64,000 nt of DNA from Pyrus communis (lineage: Eukaryota > Streptophyta > Magnoliopsida > Rosales > Rosaceae), in assembly GCF_963583255.1 (NCBI RefSeq), contig NC_084815.1, positions 8,727,724-8,791,723 on the forward strand, in the 5' to 3' direction. Below the pieces are notes generated by a model. That model was not told where the DNA came from, ran no database searches, and saw nothing but the letters and a program-made list of their open reading frames with translations. This document shows positions 1 through 9,900 of the stretch, piece after piece. Both the position numbers and the translations under genes were made by a program. The first letter of the stretch is position 1. Each line of letters starts with the position of its first letter.

Positions 1-314
1 TTTGATTCAATTTATTACACAAATTCGTCCAAATTCACCAAAGTGCTCAAAACTGCCCAGAAAGTGTTTTTAAGGCAGTTTTGAGTGTTTTGGGTGATGT
101 TTGAGTCTTTTGGTTTGTTTTAGTGTTTTAAGCGTTTAGTTTCGCATTCTTTGAGTCTAGTTTAGTGTTTTAAACTTTATTTTACGTTTTAGAGTCAGTT
201 TCCAAGTGATTTGCAATCCCTCCTAATCCCCGGTTAAGAATGATCCCTACTTACATACTTACTACAATTTGACAAAAAGAGGGTTTAATTTGTGTGCGTA
301 TAATTCTCGCATCA
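1..314 (+). repeat. 3' end of an Athila-type LTR (truncated by window start)
   Basis: The sequence matches the last ~300 bases of the LTR ending at 49127: the same alternating 'gttttgagtc' runs, then 'aatccccggtta', 'gatccctacttaca', and a terminal 'cgcatca'. In the intact element this end is followed by a tRNA-Asp primer site; here it is followed at once by an unrelated LTR piece, so the element body is gone. Orientation is plus. Confidence 0.7.
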
Positions 315-1119
315 ACATGTCTACCAAGATTAAGCATGATGTGTACTATAACCTTGATCAAATAATTTGTAAGTAGCCCTAATGGTGATCAAACATTAAG
401 ATAAAGAAACAAATTGAACTATAAAATTAGTGAATGAAACAAGAAAACAGATTGATGAATTGCATACTTTAACTTAATAACATAGAGTAGGTTTGCAAGG
501 CTACATCGAATTCCCTAGTTATGAACTTAATCACACAACATGATTACAAAATATATAAATATCAAGAACAACATGAGTGAAATTAAAGTTCATAGAAGAA
601 ACCCCCTTGAAGCAATTTTGATGTTGAACTTCTCCAAGAACAGTGCGGTTGCGTGGTTTCTTCGGTGGCAGCGGATTGTGAAGGGAAATAGTGTTTTGTT
701 TCTGGTAGAAAGGCTAAAGAAAGAGAAGAGAGAAAGAGCTATGGGCATCCACAAGGGGAAGCTTTTGTAAAAGTGGCTAAAACTCTCAGTTTTATAACGT
801 TAAAGAGGCTGTTACAGATTGCCAATACATCCCAGTAATTGGGCATTTAATTCCCACATTTTTTGTTGTTATGGGTCTTATAAAGAGCCATATTCATCAC
901 CATATTCAGTTTCCACTGTTAATTCTTTGTCTACATCAGCATCCTTATTCAATTCTCCACTTTTAGCACCATTTTGCCTTATTTATCCTCAACTAAGCTC
1001 CAAAATACGATTAGCTGCACACTAACACAAAGGAGGGTAAATGCAACTAGTTTAACTCAAAAATATCACAAAGGAACTAGGAATGGATGGTATAAATGTA
1101 TGAAATATATGAGTTATCA
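315..1119 (-). repeat. Fragment of the young-Athila LTR family (diverged copy)
   Basis: This stretch follows, with many mismatches and indels, the 53470-54945 part of the LTR of the minus-strand element at 52961-64000. Shared landmarks include 'ctaccaagatta', 'gcatgatgtgt', 'gatcaaacatta', 'gcaactagttta' and the terminal 'ttatca' at 1119. The part equivalent to 52961-53470 is absent. It is an old truncated copy fused to the plus-strand LTR end at 314/315. A few short frames inside it are not genes. Confidence 0.65.
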
Positions 1120-1898
1120 GTCAATCAATCATGCTAACATCCATTAACATAAGTATAACAAGCAGGAAATATACTAGCATCAACTAGTTCAACTCAATAC
1201 CAGTAATAATCATCAACCCTAGCATCCACTGGAACAAATATAACCTACAAACAAATCTATGGCCGAAGATAGCTATACAACTCATCACATAATGACTATG
1301 CGGTGAAAATAGACCACAAATGATCTAAAGATATTCTCAATATCTTCACAAGTATCATCCAAGACTAACATAGTAATATGCATCCACATATTTAGCATAT
1401 ATAAGCATGTATGTATCATAAAAACATTTTAGTTTTTCGAAGGGGTCCACTCGCAGGTAAGCAGAGCGTCCTTCGCAAATAGGCTATTTACCTGTATCCT
1501 TCTGATCCTCAATCAACCTTGTGAATATCAATAAAAGCTAAGATAAGCTTATATCATTATCTTACAAACTAGAAGGTTCAGATCATTGAAGTTCAATGTG
1601 GGATGGGTCCCACATCTAATTCCATTTTTTTGAATAAAATGGGGATGTCTTTCCTTAAATGGCCTATATATTTATATATCTTCTATATATATAAAGTGAG
1701 AAGCTCAAATAGGTGAAGCTTTCAATATTTCAATTATGTCCTGACTTTGATAGAAAAAATAATTAACAACTAACCAATAAAATAGGGATAAAACAGTAAT
1801 ATTGTACCTTATGGAAATACAAACGTGGAAGAGACAAATTCCACTACTTTTGATGCAAATCAGTTTTCACTCAATAATCTATATATCTTTAATCTTCA
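1120..1898. other. Non-coding AT-rich sequence, unassigned
   Basis: No reading frame of note and no recognisable element ends. A short GC-richer patch near 1436-1500 resembles pieces of gypsy LTRs, but I cannot place it. From about 1600 the composition becomes the A-rich, purine-tract style of the local repeat family that follows. Confidence 0.5.
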
Positions 1899-3575
1899 AT
1901 ATTAGAAAGGCAGAAGGAGAGTTTGGTGTCTTAAGGCTTCACCAAAAAGTTTTGGACTAAAAAGCCCCCCAAACAAAAAAAAATCAAAACTGAGGGAAAA
2001 AATACATATAAAAACGCCAAGGGTAATTATGTCAGAAACAGAAATTCATATTTCATTTTATTAGAAAAAAGGAGATAAAAAAGAGGACGTGACCAACTCC
2101 ACTCCTCCATTTTCAGAGAGAGAGAGAGAGGGACTAATATCTCATAGAAATATTGTTAAAAAAAAACAAAACTTAAAATTTGTTTTATTGAAAAAAGAAA
2201 AAAAAAAAAGCAACGTGCTGAACCCCTCAAAATAAATTAGAAGTGGAATCTGGATAAACTGCAACGCGTTCAAAATAAAGCAGTTTCTTCAAACTGAATT
2301 GCCAATATATCATTCCATCAATATTCTCCCTGAACTACGTTGAAAGCCTTTGATTCGTGGAGAAAGGAAAGAAAATTAAGGAGACTATTCACTGCTGCAG
2401 ATAGAATGCTATTGGAGTAAAGCCATGCCAAATCGATAGAACGCCAAATGAAAATATAATAAAGCCAGAAATTTCAGGGCAAAAATATATTAAAAAAATA
2501 TCTAAGAAATTTATATCAAACAAAAACAATGTAATTGCTATGACATCCCACATTGCCTAGGGGAGTGATCCTTAAATGTATATTCCCATCCCTACCTAGC
2601 ACGAGGCTTTTTGGGAGCTCACTGGCTTCGGGTTCCATGGGAACTCCGAAGTTAAGCGAGAGGGGGGCTAGAGCAATCCCATGATGGGTGACCCACTGGG
2701 AAGTTGCTCGTGAGTTCCCAAAAACAAAACCGTGAGGGAATGGTAAGCCCAAAGCGGACAATATCGTGCTACTGTGGTGAAGCGGGCCAGGGAAGTGATC
2801 CGCCCCGGGCCGGGATGTGAGAATTACACTCCATTTTAAGAGAGATATATTAAACAAAGAATTAACATTTGTTTTATTGGAAAAAAGGGAAAAAGAAAAA
2901 AGGGAAAAAAAAACAAGAACATGAACGTATCTCCTCCATTTTAGGAGGAGATATTAATATCTAACAAAATTATACAAATATATATATAAAGAAACAAAGT
3001 GGGAGAAAAAGGGTAGAGGTTGTTGTCAGTTTAAAAAAAACGGTGAAGTTCTCCCACTACCAAGCAGTACCTTCCCAGTTCCCATGCACATTTCGATTTT
3101 CTCTGTTTTGGCTACAATATTATTATATGTACTCCCCATCTCCTCCGACTTTAATATTAGAAAGCTAGAAGGAGAGTTTGGTGTCTCAAAGTTTCACCAA
3201 AAAATTTTGGAATAAAAAGCCCCCTAAACAAAAAAATTCAAAACTGAGCGAAAAAGTACATATAAAAACCCCAAGGGTAATTCTGTCAGAAACAGAAATT
3301 TATATTTCATTTTATTAGAAACAAAAAAGATATAAAAAAGGGGACGTGACCAACTCCACTCCTCATCCATTTTCGGAGAGAAAGGGACCAATATCTATAG
3401 CAATATTGTTAAAAAAAAACCGAAACTTAAAATTTGTTTTATTGAAAAAAAAAAAAAAAAAAAAAACAGGGAACGTGCTGAACCCCTCAAAAAAAATTAG
3501 AATGTGGATACTGGATAAACCACAACACGTTCAAAATAAAGCAGTTTCTTCAAATTGAACTGCCAATATATCCTT
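1899..3575. repeat. Local diverged repeat family, left block
   Basis: Two imperfect direct copies of a ~410-bp unit lie at about 1899-2310 and 3152-3575, sharing 'agaaggagagtttggtgtct', 'gacgtgaccaactccactcc' and 'ttaaaatttgttttattg'. A second module at 2335-2535 recurs at 16140-16330, and a third at 2849-3152 recurs at 17766-18335. The modules are non-coding and A-rich. They flank the large compound insertion on both sides, so they are the ancestral landing site. Poly-A, (GA)n and (GT)n runs near 2116, 3440 and 3727 add length variation. Confidence 0.7.
2539..2822 (+). mobile_element. Cassandra TRIM solo LTR with 5S rRNA-like core
   Basis: A 284-bp LTR, the same length as the two Cassandra LTRs at 4011 and 6571. 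It carries a 5S rRNA-derived core with the internal RNA polymerase III promoter: a box A-like 'aagttaagcga' and a box C-like 'gatgggtgacccactgg'. Ends have decayed (TA...GA instead of TG...CA). Flanking 5-mers ATTGC (2534-2538) and ATTAC (2823-2827) are a target duplication with one transition. No internal domain remains, so it is a solo LTR. The pol III signal is sense to the LTR. The minus-strand reading frame across it is a by-product. Confidence 0.88.
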
Positions 3576-4005
3576 CCATAAATATTCTCCCTCAACTTCT
3601 TTAAGTTTTAAATTTCTAATTTCTTTTATGATCAACTTTTAGCTTTTTGTTTAAAGTTTTAGCTTGCAGACGATCGTATTATTGTGGAGCAATTGAGGGA
3701 TAGGGTTTTCGATTTCGTCATTTATGCGTGTGTGTGTGTGTGTATGGAATGAGAGCCCCAAAACAGGGTAATTAAAATATAAAAAAATCAAGAAAATTAT
3801 CCTCTAAAAATTAGCAGTTATGGAGAGGAGAGAGAGATAAATGATAAAGGCAACTAAAACAAATTAAACAAATTAAAACAAATTAAAACAAAAAGAACGG
3901 AATAACTTCTCCTCCATTTTAAGAGGAAATATTAATCTAACAAAATTATATTAAAAAAATATCTAAGAAATTTATATTAAATAAGAACAACGTAATTGCT
4001 CTCCA
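3576..4005. other. Non-coding local repeat sequence
   Basis: A-rich sequence with a (GT)n run near 3727-3742 and another partial copy of the 'tccattttaagagg' module at about 3903-4010. The last copy is the target of the compound insertion: its 'ctccatttta' is cut at 4010 and resumes as 'ttttaggagag' at 15723. Nothing coding is visible. Confidence 0.55.
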
Positions 4006-4010
4006 TTTTA
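4006..4010. repeat. Left target-site duplication TTTTA of the compound element
   Basis: The 5-mer TTTTA abuts the left end of the compound and is repeated at 15723-15727 immediately after its right end. Joining the flanks across one copy rebuilds the 'ccattttaggagag' module found uninterrupted nearby, so the duplication is real and not a chance AT-rich match. Confidence 0.85.
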
Positions 4011-4294
4011 TGTCACATCCCGGCCCGGGGCGGATCACTTTCCGGACCCGTTCCAACACCGTAGCACGATATTGTCCGATTTGGGCTTACCATTCCCTCA
4101 CGGTTTTGTTTTTGGGAACTCACGAGCAACTTCCCAGTGGGTCACCTATCATGGGATTGCTCTAGCCCCCTTCTCGCTTAACTTCGGAATTCCTACGGAA
4201 CCCGAAGCCAGTGAGCTCCCAAAAGGCCTCGTGCTAGGTAGGGATTGGAATATACATTTAAGGATCACTCCCCTGGGCGATGTGGGATGTCACA
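4011..4294 (-). mobile_element. Cassandra LTR, minus orientation (3' LTR of left half)
   Basis: 284 bp with perfect TG...CA ends (TGTGACATCCC... read on the minus strand). The 5S-like core is present, but the box C-like motif has a G-to-A change (gatAggtgacc). It differs from the 6571 copy at about seven positions by eye. Both share variants not in the 2539 solo copy, so they look like the two LTRs of one Cassandra insertion. Confidence 0.88.
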
Positions 4295-4365
4295 TTCCAC
4301 CCCCCTTAGGGGCCCGACGTCCTTGTCGGCACATTTCCGGCCAGGGATTGGCTCTGATACCAAAC
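4295..4365 (-). mobile_element. Cassandra internal domain: PPT and tRNA-iMet primer site
   Basis: Read on the minus strand, a primer site TGGTATCAGAGCCA (4349-4362) lies three bases after the chromovirus LTR end. A short non-coding spacer containing 'ggacgtcgggcccc' follows, then a polypurine tract 'taaggggggtggaa' (4295-4308) directly before the Cassandra LTR. It codes for nothing, as expected of a TRIM, which depends on another element's proteins. The primer site is complementary to the 3' end of initiator methionine tRNA and is shared with the neighbouring chromovirus. Confidence 0.85.
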
Positions 4366-6566
4366 TGACACACCCCGACCGAGATCAGGGCGTGCTGACC
4401 GTCACACGAATGTGACATAGCCATGTGCACGTGCGGAAGCTAATAGAACAGTAATATATAAAAATACGAATAATTAAAAACTAGCATACAAAGTACTAAA
4501 CAAGTGCTAGCATAGTGAGATACAAATTCAGAGCAAGACTACAGCAGTCCAAAAGAAAAGTTGCGACAAAAGTACACCCGAAGGTGACCCTACGCTGGTG
4601 AGTATCTGTCAGAAAAACCGGAAGAACCCTCTGGGAGACCACCGAAACTGCTAAGCAACTAGAACCTGGAGGGGCGCAAAACAAAAGCGTGAGTGGGCAA
4701 AAACAAATCTTTCTAAAACCATTTAGCAAAATACTTTCTAACCCCTCTCCGTAAAACCTGTATACTTCCCAGAAAAATAAACATATATACGTATGTATAG
4801 ATATGCCAAACATGCTCAAGGGTATGCCAATCATGCTCAATAATATGCCATGTCGGAACCTCATAATGAAATGCAAGTGCTCAGGTATAAATCACATCAA
4901 TAGCATAACATCTGGCAGCCGGAGTCACCTAACGTGACCTGTACGGCTGCATATAGAGCTCAAATCTCAACTCAATAACTAAACCTGCCCACGAGTCGGA
5001 ACCACCTATAGTGGTCTGTACGACAGGCCTCGGTGTAATACATATGTACGCTTTAGTGCTACGATCACGTGAAGACTGTGCGAATAATCGCGGGTCACCT
5101 ACAAGTCGGAACCACCTAAAGTGGTCTGTACGACAGGACTGTGCACCTAACTTGGATCCAAGCTGAGCGTGTGGTGCGGGAGGTGAACATCACGTGAAGG
5201 GCTGTGCCCTACTCTGGGCGGGAGCACTAACACCGGGGGTGCAGGTTATGAGCTCTCTAAGCATCTCAATCCACTACTGAATATAAACATGTATACCACT
5301 TACCTGGCATTTACCTGTGCATCCACAGCACCAAATATGCATAATTATATGTATGCCACTACTAATGAATGCAATGATGCATAAACGATAATAATATGGT
5401 GCATGGCATAAGTCAAATAATCCTTTTTAATCAATTTCTGGGAATATAATTGTATATAGATATATACGGAAAACAAAAGTCCACTCACTGGTATGTGGAA
5501 GGGTCGTAGCCCCCCCTGCCTCGAGTGACCATGCTCGTCCTCGGGGTACGTGTCACCTATATGCGAAACAACTATAAAAACATTAACTTTAAAGCACAAA
5601 ACCAACTTCTCGTAATAACTTCTCATACATTGCTCAAAATGGACAAATGAATATACCAACATGCTCTACTCAACCTCAGGATCACAACCATATTTTTAGA
5701 AAATTGTTCCTCCGCCGCACGCGCCCCCACGCGCCGGCCAAGGCACGGCCACATACGCAGGCACGTGCGGTGCACACGGACGGCGTCAACTGACGCCGTT
5801 AGGAATATTCCGTTATTTCTAACGGATTCCGTCAACGGCGTCAGGAATATTCCGTCAACTTTGACGGAATATTCCGTCACCTTCTCCGTTCAATCTCCGG
5901 TGCCGTCGCCGGTGCCGGAAAACAGGAAAACCTACAACTCGAGTTTTCTCACTCGTTTCTCAGCCGTTTTTCGTGATTTTTAAACCAAAATGAAGCCCTA
6001 GACTAGTAGAACACATCCATACAAGTTTTGAGGGCTAAAACTCACGGGATCATACCTGTGCAAACTATCCAAAACCGGCCAACTTCGAACAGAACGATCC
6101 CGACGTCCAAATTCGTCCAACGAAGCACTCCGAGGCTCCTTGGGACCTCACTAAGACACCTACGAGCTTCAAAATTCCAAAAACATGCTAGATTAATGTT
6201 TGCATGAACAGTACACAAAACTGCCATTGTCGAATCGACGTGAAAACGATGTATTTCTCACCTGAAAATGGTATGGTTGCACTCGCACGAGCTTCACGAG
6301 TTCAACTGTGCCCTTGGTTTCCTCGATCTGCAAAGGTTTGAGGAGTTGTGTGTGTGTCCGTACGTATTAAGGTGAACGGGAAGGGAGAGGGAGATGAGAG
6401 ACAGAGACAGAGAAAGGGCAGAGAGAGACAGTGAGTGTGAATGTGTGTGTGTGTGGCCCAGCACATGCCACAACACACAAAACAACCAATAATGTCAAAG
6501 AAACGAACTAGGGGTAAAGTTGACAATTCACACGTGCGTTTCGATATTTCCGGGAGGGATGTCACA
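4366..6566 (-). repeat. Chromovirus LTR, minus orientation (2,201 bp)
   Basis: An inverted copy of the LTR at 13697-15722, with ends TGTGACATCC and GGTGTGTCA read on the minus strand. Divergence in a 124-base sample at the U5 end is three substitutions. It is ~175 bp longer than its partner because it keeps a segment near 6060-6250 that the partner lost between two 'atcgtt' repeats. It contains several tandem-like GC-rich motifs and a (GT)/(GA) tract near 6390-6450. The reading frames inside are LTR shadows. Confidence 0.88.
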
Positions 6567-6570
6567 ACAT
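6567..6570. other. U3-U3 junction tetranucleotide ACAT
   Basis: Four bases separate the U3 end of the inverted chromovirus LTR from the U3 end of the Cassandra LTR. AC is the complement of the GT that precedes the chromovirus 3' LTR at 13695-13696. AT resembles the bases that precede a Cassandra 3' LTR (AA in the copy here). This is what end-joining of two unprocessed linear cDNAs would leave. Confidence 0.6.
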
Positions 6571-6854
6571 TGTGACATCCCACATCGCCCAGGGGAGTGA
6601 TCCTTAAATGTATATTCCAATCCCTACCTAGCACGAGGCCTTTTGGGAGCTCACTGGCTTCGGGTTCCGTAGGAACTCCAAAGTTAAGCGAGAAGGGGGC
6701 TAGAGCAATCCCATGATGGGTGACCCACTGGGAAGTTGCTCGTGAGTTCCCAAAAACAAAACCGTGAGGGAATGGTAAGCCCAAATCGGACAATATCGTG
6801 CTACGGTGGTGGAACGGGCCCGGGAAGTGATCCACCCCGGGCCGGGATGTGACA
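6571..6854 (+). mobile_element. Cassandra LTR, plus orientation, acting as 5' LTR of gag-pol
   Basis: 284 bp with perfect TGTGACATCC...GATGTGACA ends. The 5S-like core runs from about 6628 to 6750. The pol III box A-like and box C-like motifs (gatgggtgacccactgg) are intact. It stands where the chromovirus 5' LTR should be, three bases before the gag-pol primer site, so any pol II transcript of the downstream gag-pol would start from a foreign TRIM promoter. Confidence 0.88.
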
Positions 6855-6857
6855 AAT

Positions 6858-6869
6858 TGGTATCAGAGC
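6858..6869 (+). other. Primer-binding site (initiator Met tRNA) of the chromovirus
   Basis: TGGTATCAGAGC, complementary to the CCA end of plant initiator methionine tRNA, begins three bases after the Cassandra LTR. The match to the Cassandra primer site (4349-4362) is exact over these 12 bases. This is the boundary at which the two elements changed partners. Confidence 0.88.
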
Positions 6870-6933
6870 TTAGGTTTGGCAGTCCTGTGTCCTTGTGAGT
6901 ATTCTAATGGTTTTGGTGTCTTCTGTCAGAAAT

Positions 6934-9900
6934 ATGCCGCCTCGTCGGGAACCACGTCGTTCTTCTGAGTCTAGCTTCCCCGATGTTGCTCAGTTGGTGG
7001 AAGTTATTGCTACAGCCCTTCAGTCTGTGATGCGCCCTCCCCAGAGGACTCCTCTGGAGACTATGTACAATCTGAAGTTGGATAAGTTCAAAGGTAGTGA
7101 GGGCCACGAGGGCGCAGAGCGGTGGTTAGAACACATTGAAAAGACTTTCCGTGTGTTGCATAATCAGGGGAACCTTCCTATGGAGAGGTGGGTCGAGACG
7201 ACCTCATGGTTTCTGGATACGGAGTCTGCTGCCTGGTGGGAGCAGGAGCTTCGTAGGTTGACTCCAGCTTAGAGGACTGATTGGAATGTTTTTACGGATT
7301 TGTTCAAGAGGAGGTATGTGCCCCCTGAGTACATTGATCGGAAGAAGCAGGAGTTCACTAAGCTGAAACAGCGGAAGATGTCGGCTAATGAGTACTACCG
7401 CAAGTTTACTGATCTGTCCCGCTACCATCCTGATGTTGCTGGTAATCCAGCGGAGATGCTCCGTCGTTTCCGTTTGGGCACCAGGAAGAGGTGGCGTTCT
7501 ATGGCGACTACTACACACTGCGAGTCCTACCAGGATTTCTACGAGATTTTGTTGAGGATTAAGGACTTAGAGAATATGTCGAGCGACAGCGATGAAGAGA
7601 AGGACGGCAATCAGAAGAAAGATGATAAGGGTAAGGGTCAAGCGTCGCTCAGGCCCCGTCAGACTCAGAACTTCAAGAGGGGTGGTGCTAGTTCGAGTTC
7701 TTCTAGTGGTGGTTTCAGTGCCACTGGGCAGGGTCGTGGAGGTAGATTTTCTGGTGGTGCTAGAGGCCAGAGGCAGGGCGATGGTGGTCGAGGCAGAGCC
7801 CCTGTTTGCCGCAGGTGTAACAATCAGCATTTCGGCGAGTGTAGGCGTGGCAGCAGTGGGTGCTTCACGTGTGGACAGGTGGGACATAGAGCTGGGAATT
7901 GTCCCCAGGGTCAGCCGCAGAAACCGCAGCAGACTTGTTGGAAATATGCCCTGAAAGTCAATCTTTGGAAGAAACCTTTCAGGACAATGAATTGATGTAT
8001 AGATGATTCTTTTACATCGGAAGGCAAAGATACTAATTAGGACTATCTCAATAAACGAAATATGTCCTAAATAGTGAATCCATGGACAATGGATCGATGG
8101 AAGAAGTAACCTAATGATGTTAGATTACAGAGACCTTCTTCTCATAACCATCATGTCCAAAAAGGTTTCTGGTCATAGGATTGTCGGAGGGATACTGACA
8201 ATCCATAGACCGGTACATACTATGTCCACTTCAATTGGAAGGATGGAAAGTCTCATCCCATTCGTGTAGTGACACTAAGACAAGTATGTAGGTGCTCATT
8301 AAGGGAATGAGTTCACTGAACACAATCGAACAAGAGTACTTGCATGGAGGTCTACTCACATGTCAAGCAAGTAACTCTAATGGTTGGAATAATGTAAGTA
8401 ATCCTTTGACCTGAGGCATCGTCGTTGTCTTGTGGTTAAGTACTTAATCTTTGATTATGTTAAAGTCATTCCGTTCGCGAGTGTCTAAGGCATCGTTGGG
8501 GTTAAGCCACTTAGCCATGAAGGCAAGTGAATGCGCAACAAGGAATCTCTAATCCTCGATAAGAGAGGATGAATACTCTAAGATATGATTCGGGAATCTT
8601 CGGCCGAAGTATCGAGCGTAATAAAGGAAAGCGTTCCTATACGTCTCAAATGAATCATATAAGAAGGAATAATCACATTAGGGGTTTGACATTATAAATC
8701 CATACCCTAGTAATGTGATTGAGAGTATTGTTTTAGAGAATGATCGAATTACATTGTAATTCCAACTGAATAGGTTCTCCGAATAACTTTTACATTAGCT
8801 TGGGTAGCCATGATATATGGTTAGATGTCACTCATGGCTTGTGAGTTCTTCTAGATGATTAAATGTAGTCATCAAAAGGAAGGTGAATTAAAAGTAAGTT
8901 TTAATTCACTAAGTGATTGGATAATCAATTGGATTGGTGCCAATCACCTCACTGCCTTGCTAATTAGAACCTAAAAGATTGTTCACCAATACACTCTTGT
9001 AGTGAGTAACTAATGGATGAAGGAAATAATTAATTGGATTAATTAAGTGTTTTGATTAATTTAGAAAGTCTAAAGAAATCATAAAAGCGATAAAGATCGT
9101 TTTGGGCTTAAAGAAACGTTCGGGTTTAATTAGGCCCATTGGGCCAAAACCCATTGGGCTTTTATTCAAGCATTGGATGACTTGAAATAATTAAAAGCCC
9201 AAAGCCCAAACCAAACACATATGGCCGGCCACCAAGGGAGAGATAGGTCAAAATGTTGACTTGTTTCTTTTGTCTATAAAAGGAACTTTATAACACAAAG
9301 TTCATTAGGGTTTTATGTGTTCTAAAAACAACAAAAGAGAAAAGAAAAGCTCTCTCTCTTGAACACAAAGGGTCGGCCACCAAGGGGGTGATTTAACTAA
9401 TCATCTATACACCCTTTTGGTTATTCCTTCATCTTTCTCATTACAAAGTGGGTGAGGATCTTTAGAGGTTTTCATATCTTTGGAAACTTGAAGAGAACCT
9501 AGGAGCACTTACTTTACAAAGTGGAGGAAGCAAGGAGGGAGGCTAGGCTCAAGGAGTTTGAGGAGCAAAGAGCTTGAAGGTGGTCCATCCTTGGTCTAAG
9601 ATCTAGATCAAGAGGTATAAAACTAAACCTCTAGTTTGTTCTTCTTCTAAATTTTGTTTTGATGCATCTTATATAAACCTATGCATCTTGAAGGGGATTT
9701 GCATGACTATAGCTTTGATAAAATGTATGACATGCTTCCGTTGCTTTCGTATATAAATTTTGAATTGTATATGCATGCTAGTCACTAGAAATCCCACATG
9801 AATCTCATAGATTTCCCTTCAAGACTTTTATGCCACCACCTGCACCGCTCCAGCAGATCCAGGGTCCGACTAGCTACGGCCAGACTGGTCGAGGTGGTGC

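Noticed and set aside
4496..4876. 126-codon frame repeated in inverted orientation at 15212-15592
   Set aside because: Both lie wholly inside the chromovirus LTR copies, and the match is explained by LTR identity; no protein motif.
6628..6750. Possible functional 5S rRNA gene
   Set aside because: The 5S similarity is confined to the core of a 284-bp LTR with TG...CA ends, and the same block recurs at the other two Cassandra LTRs. The 5' stem region does not match real 5S rRNA.
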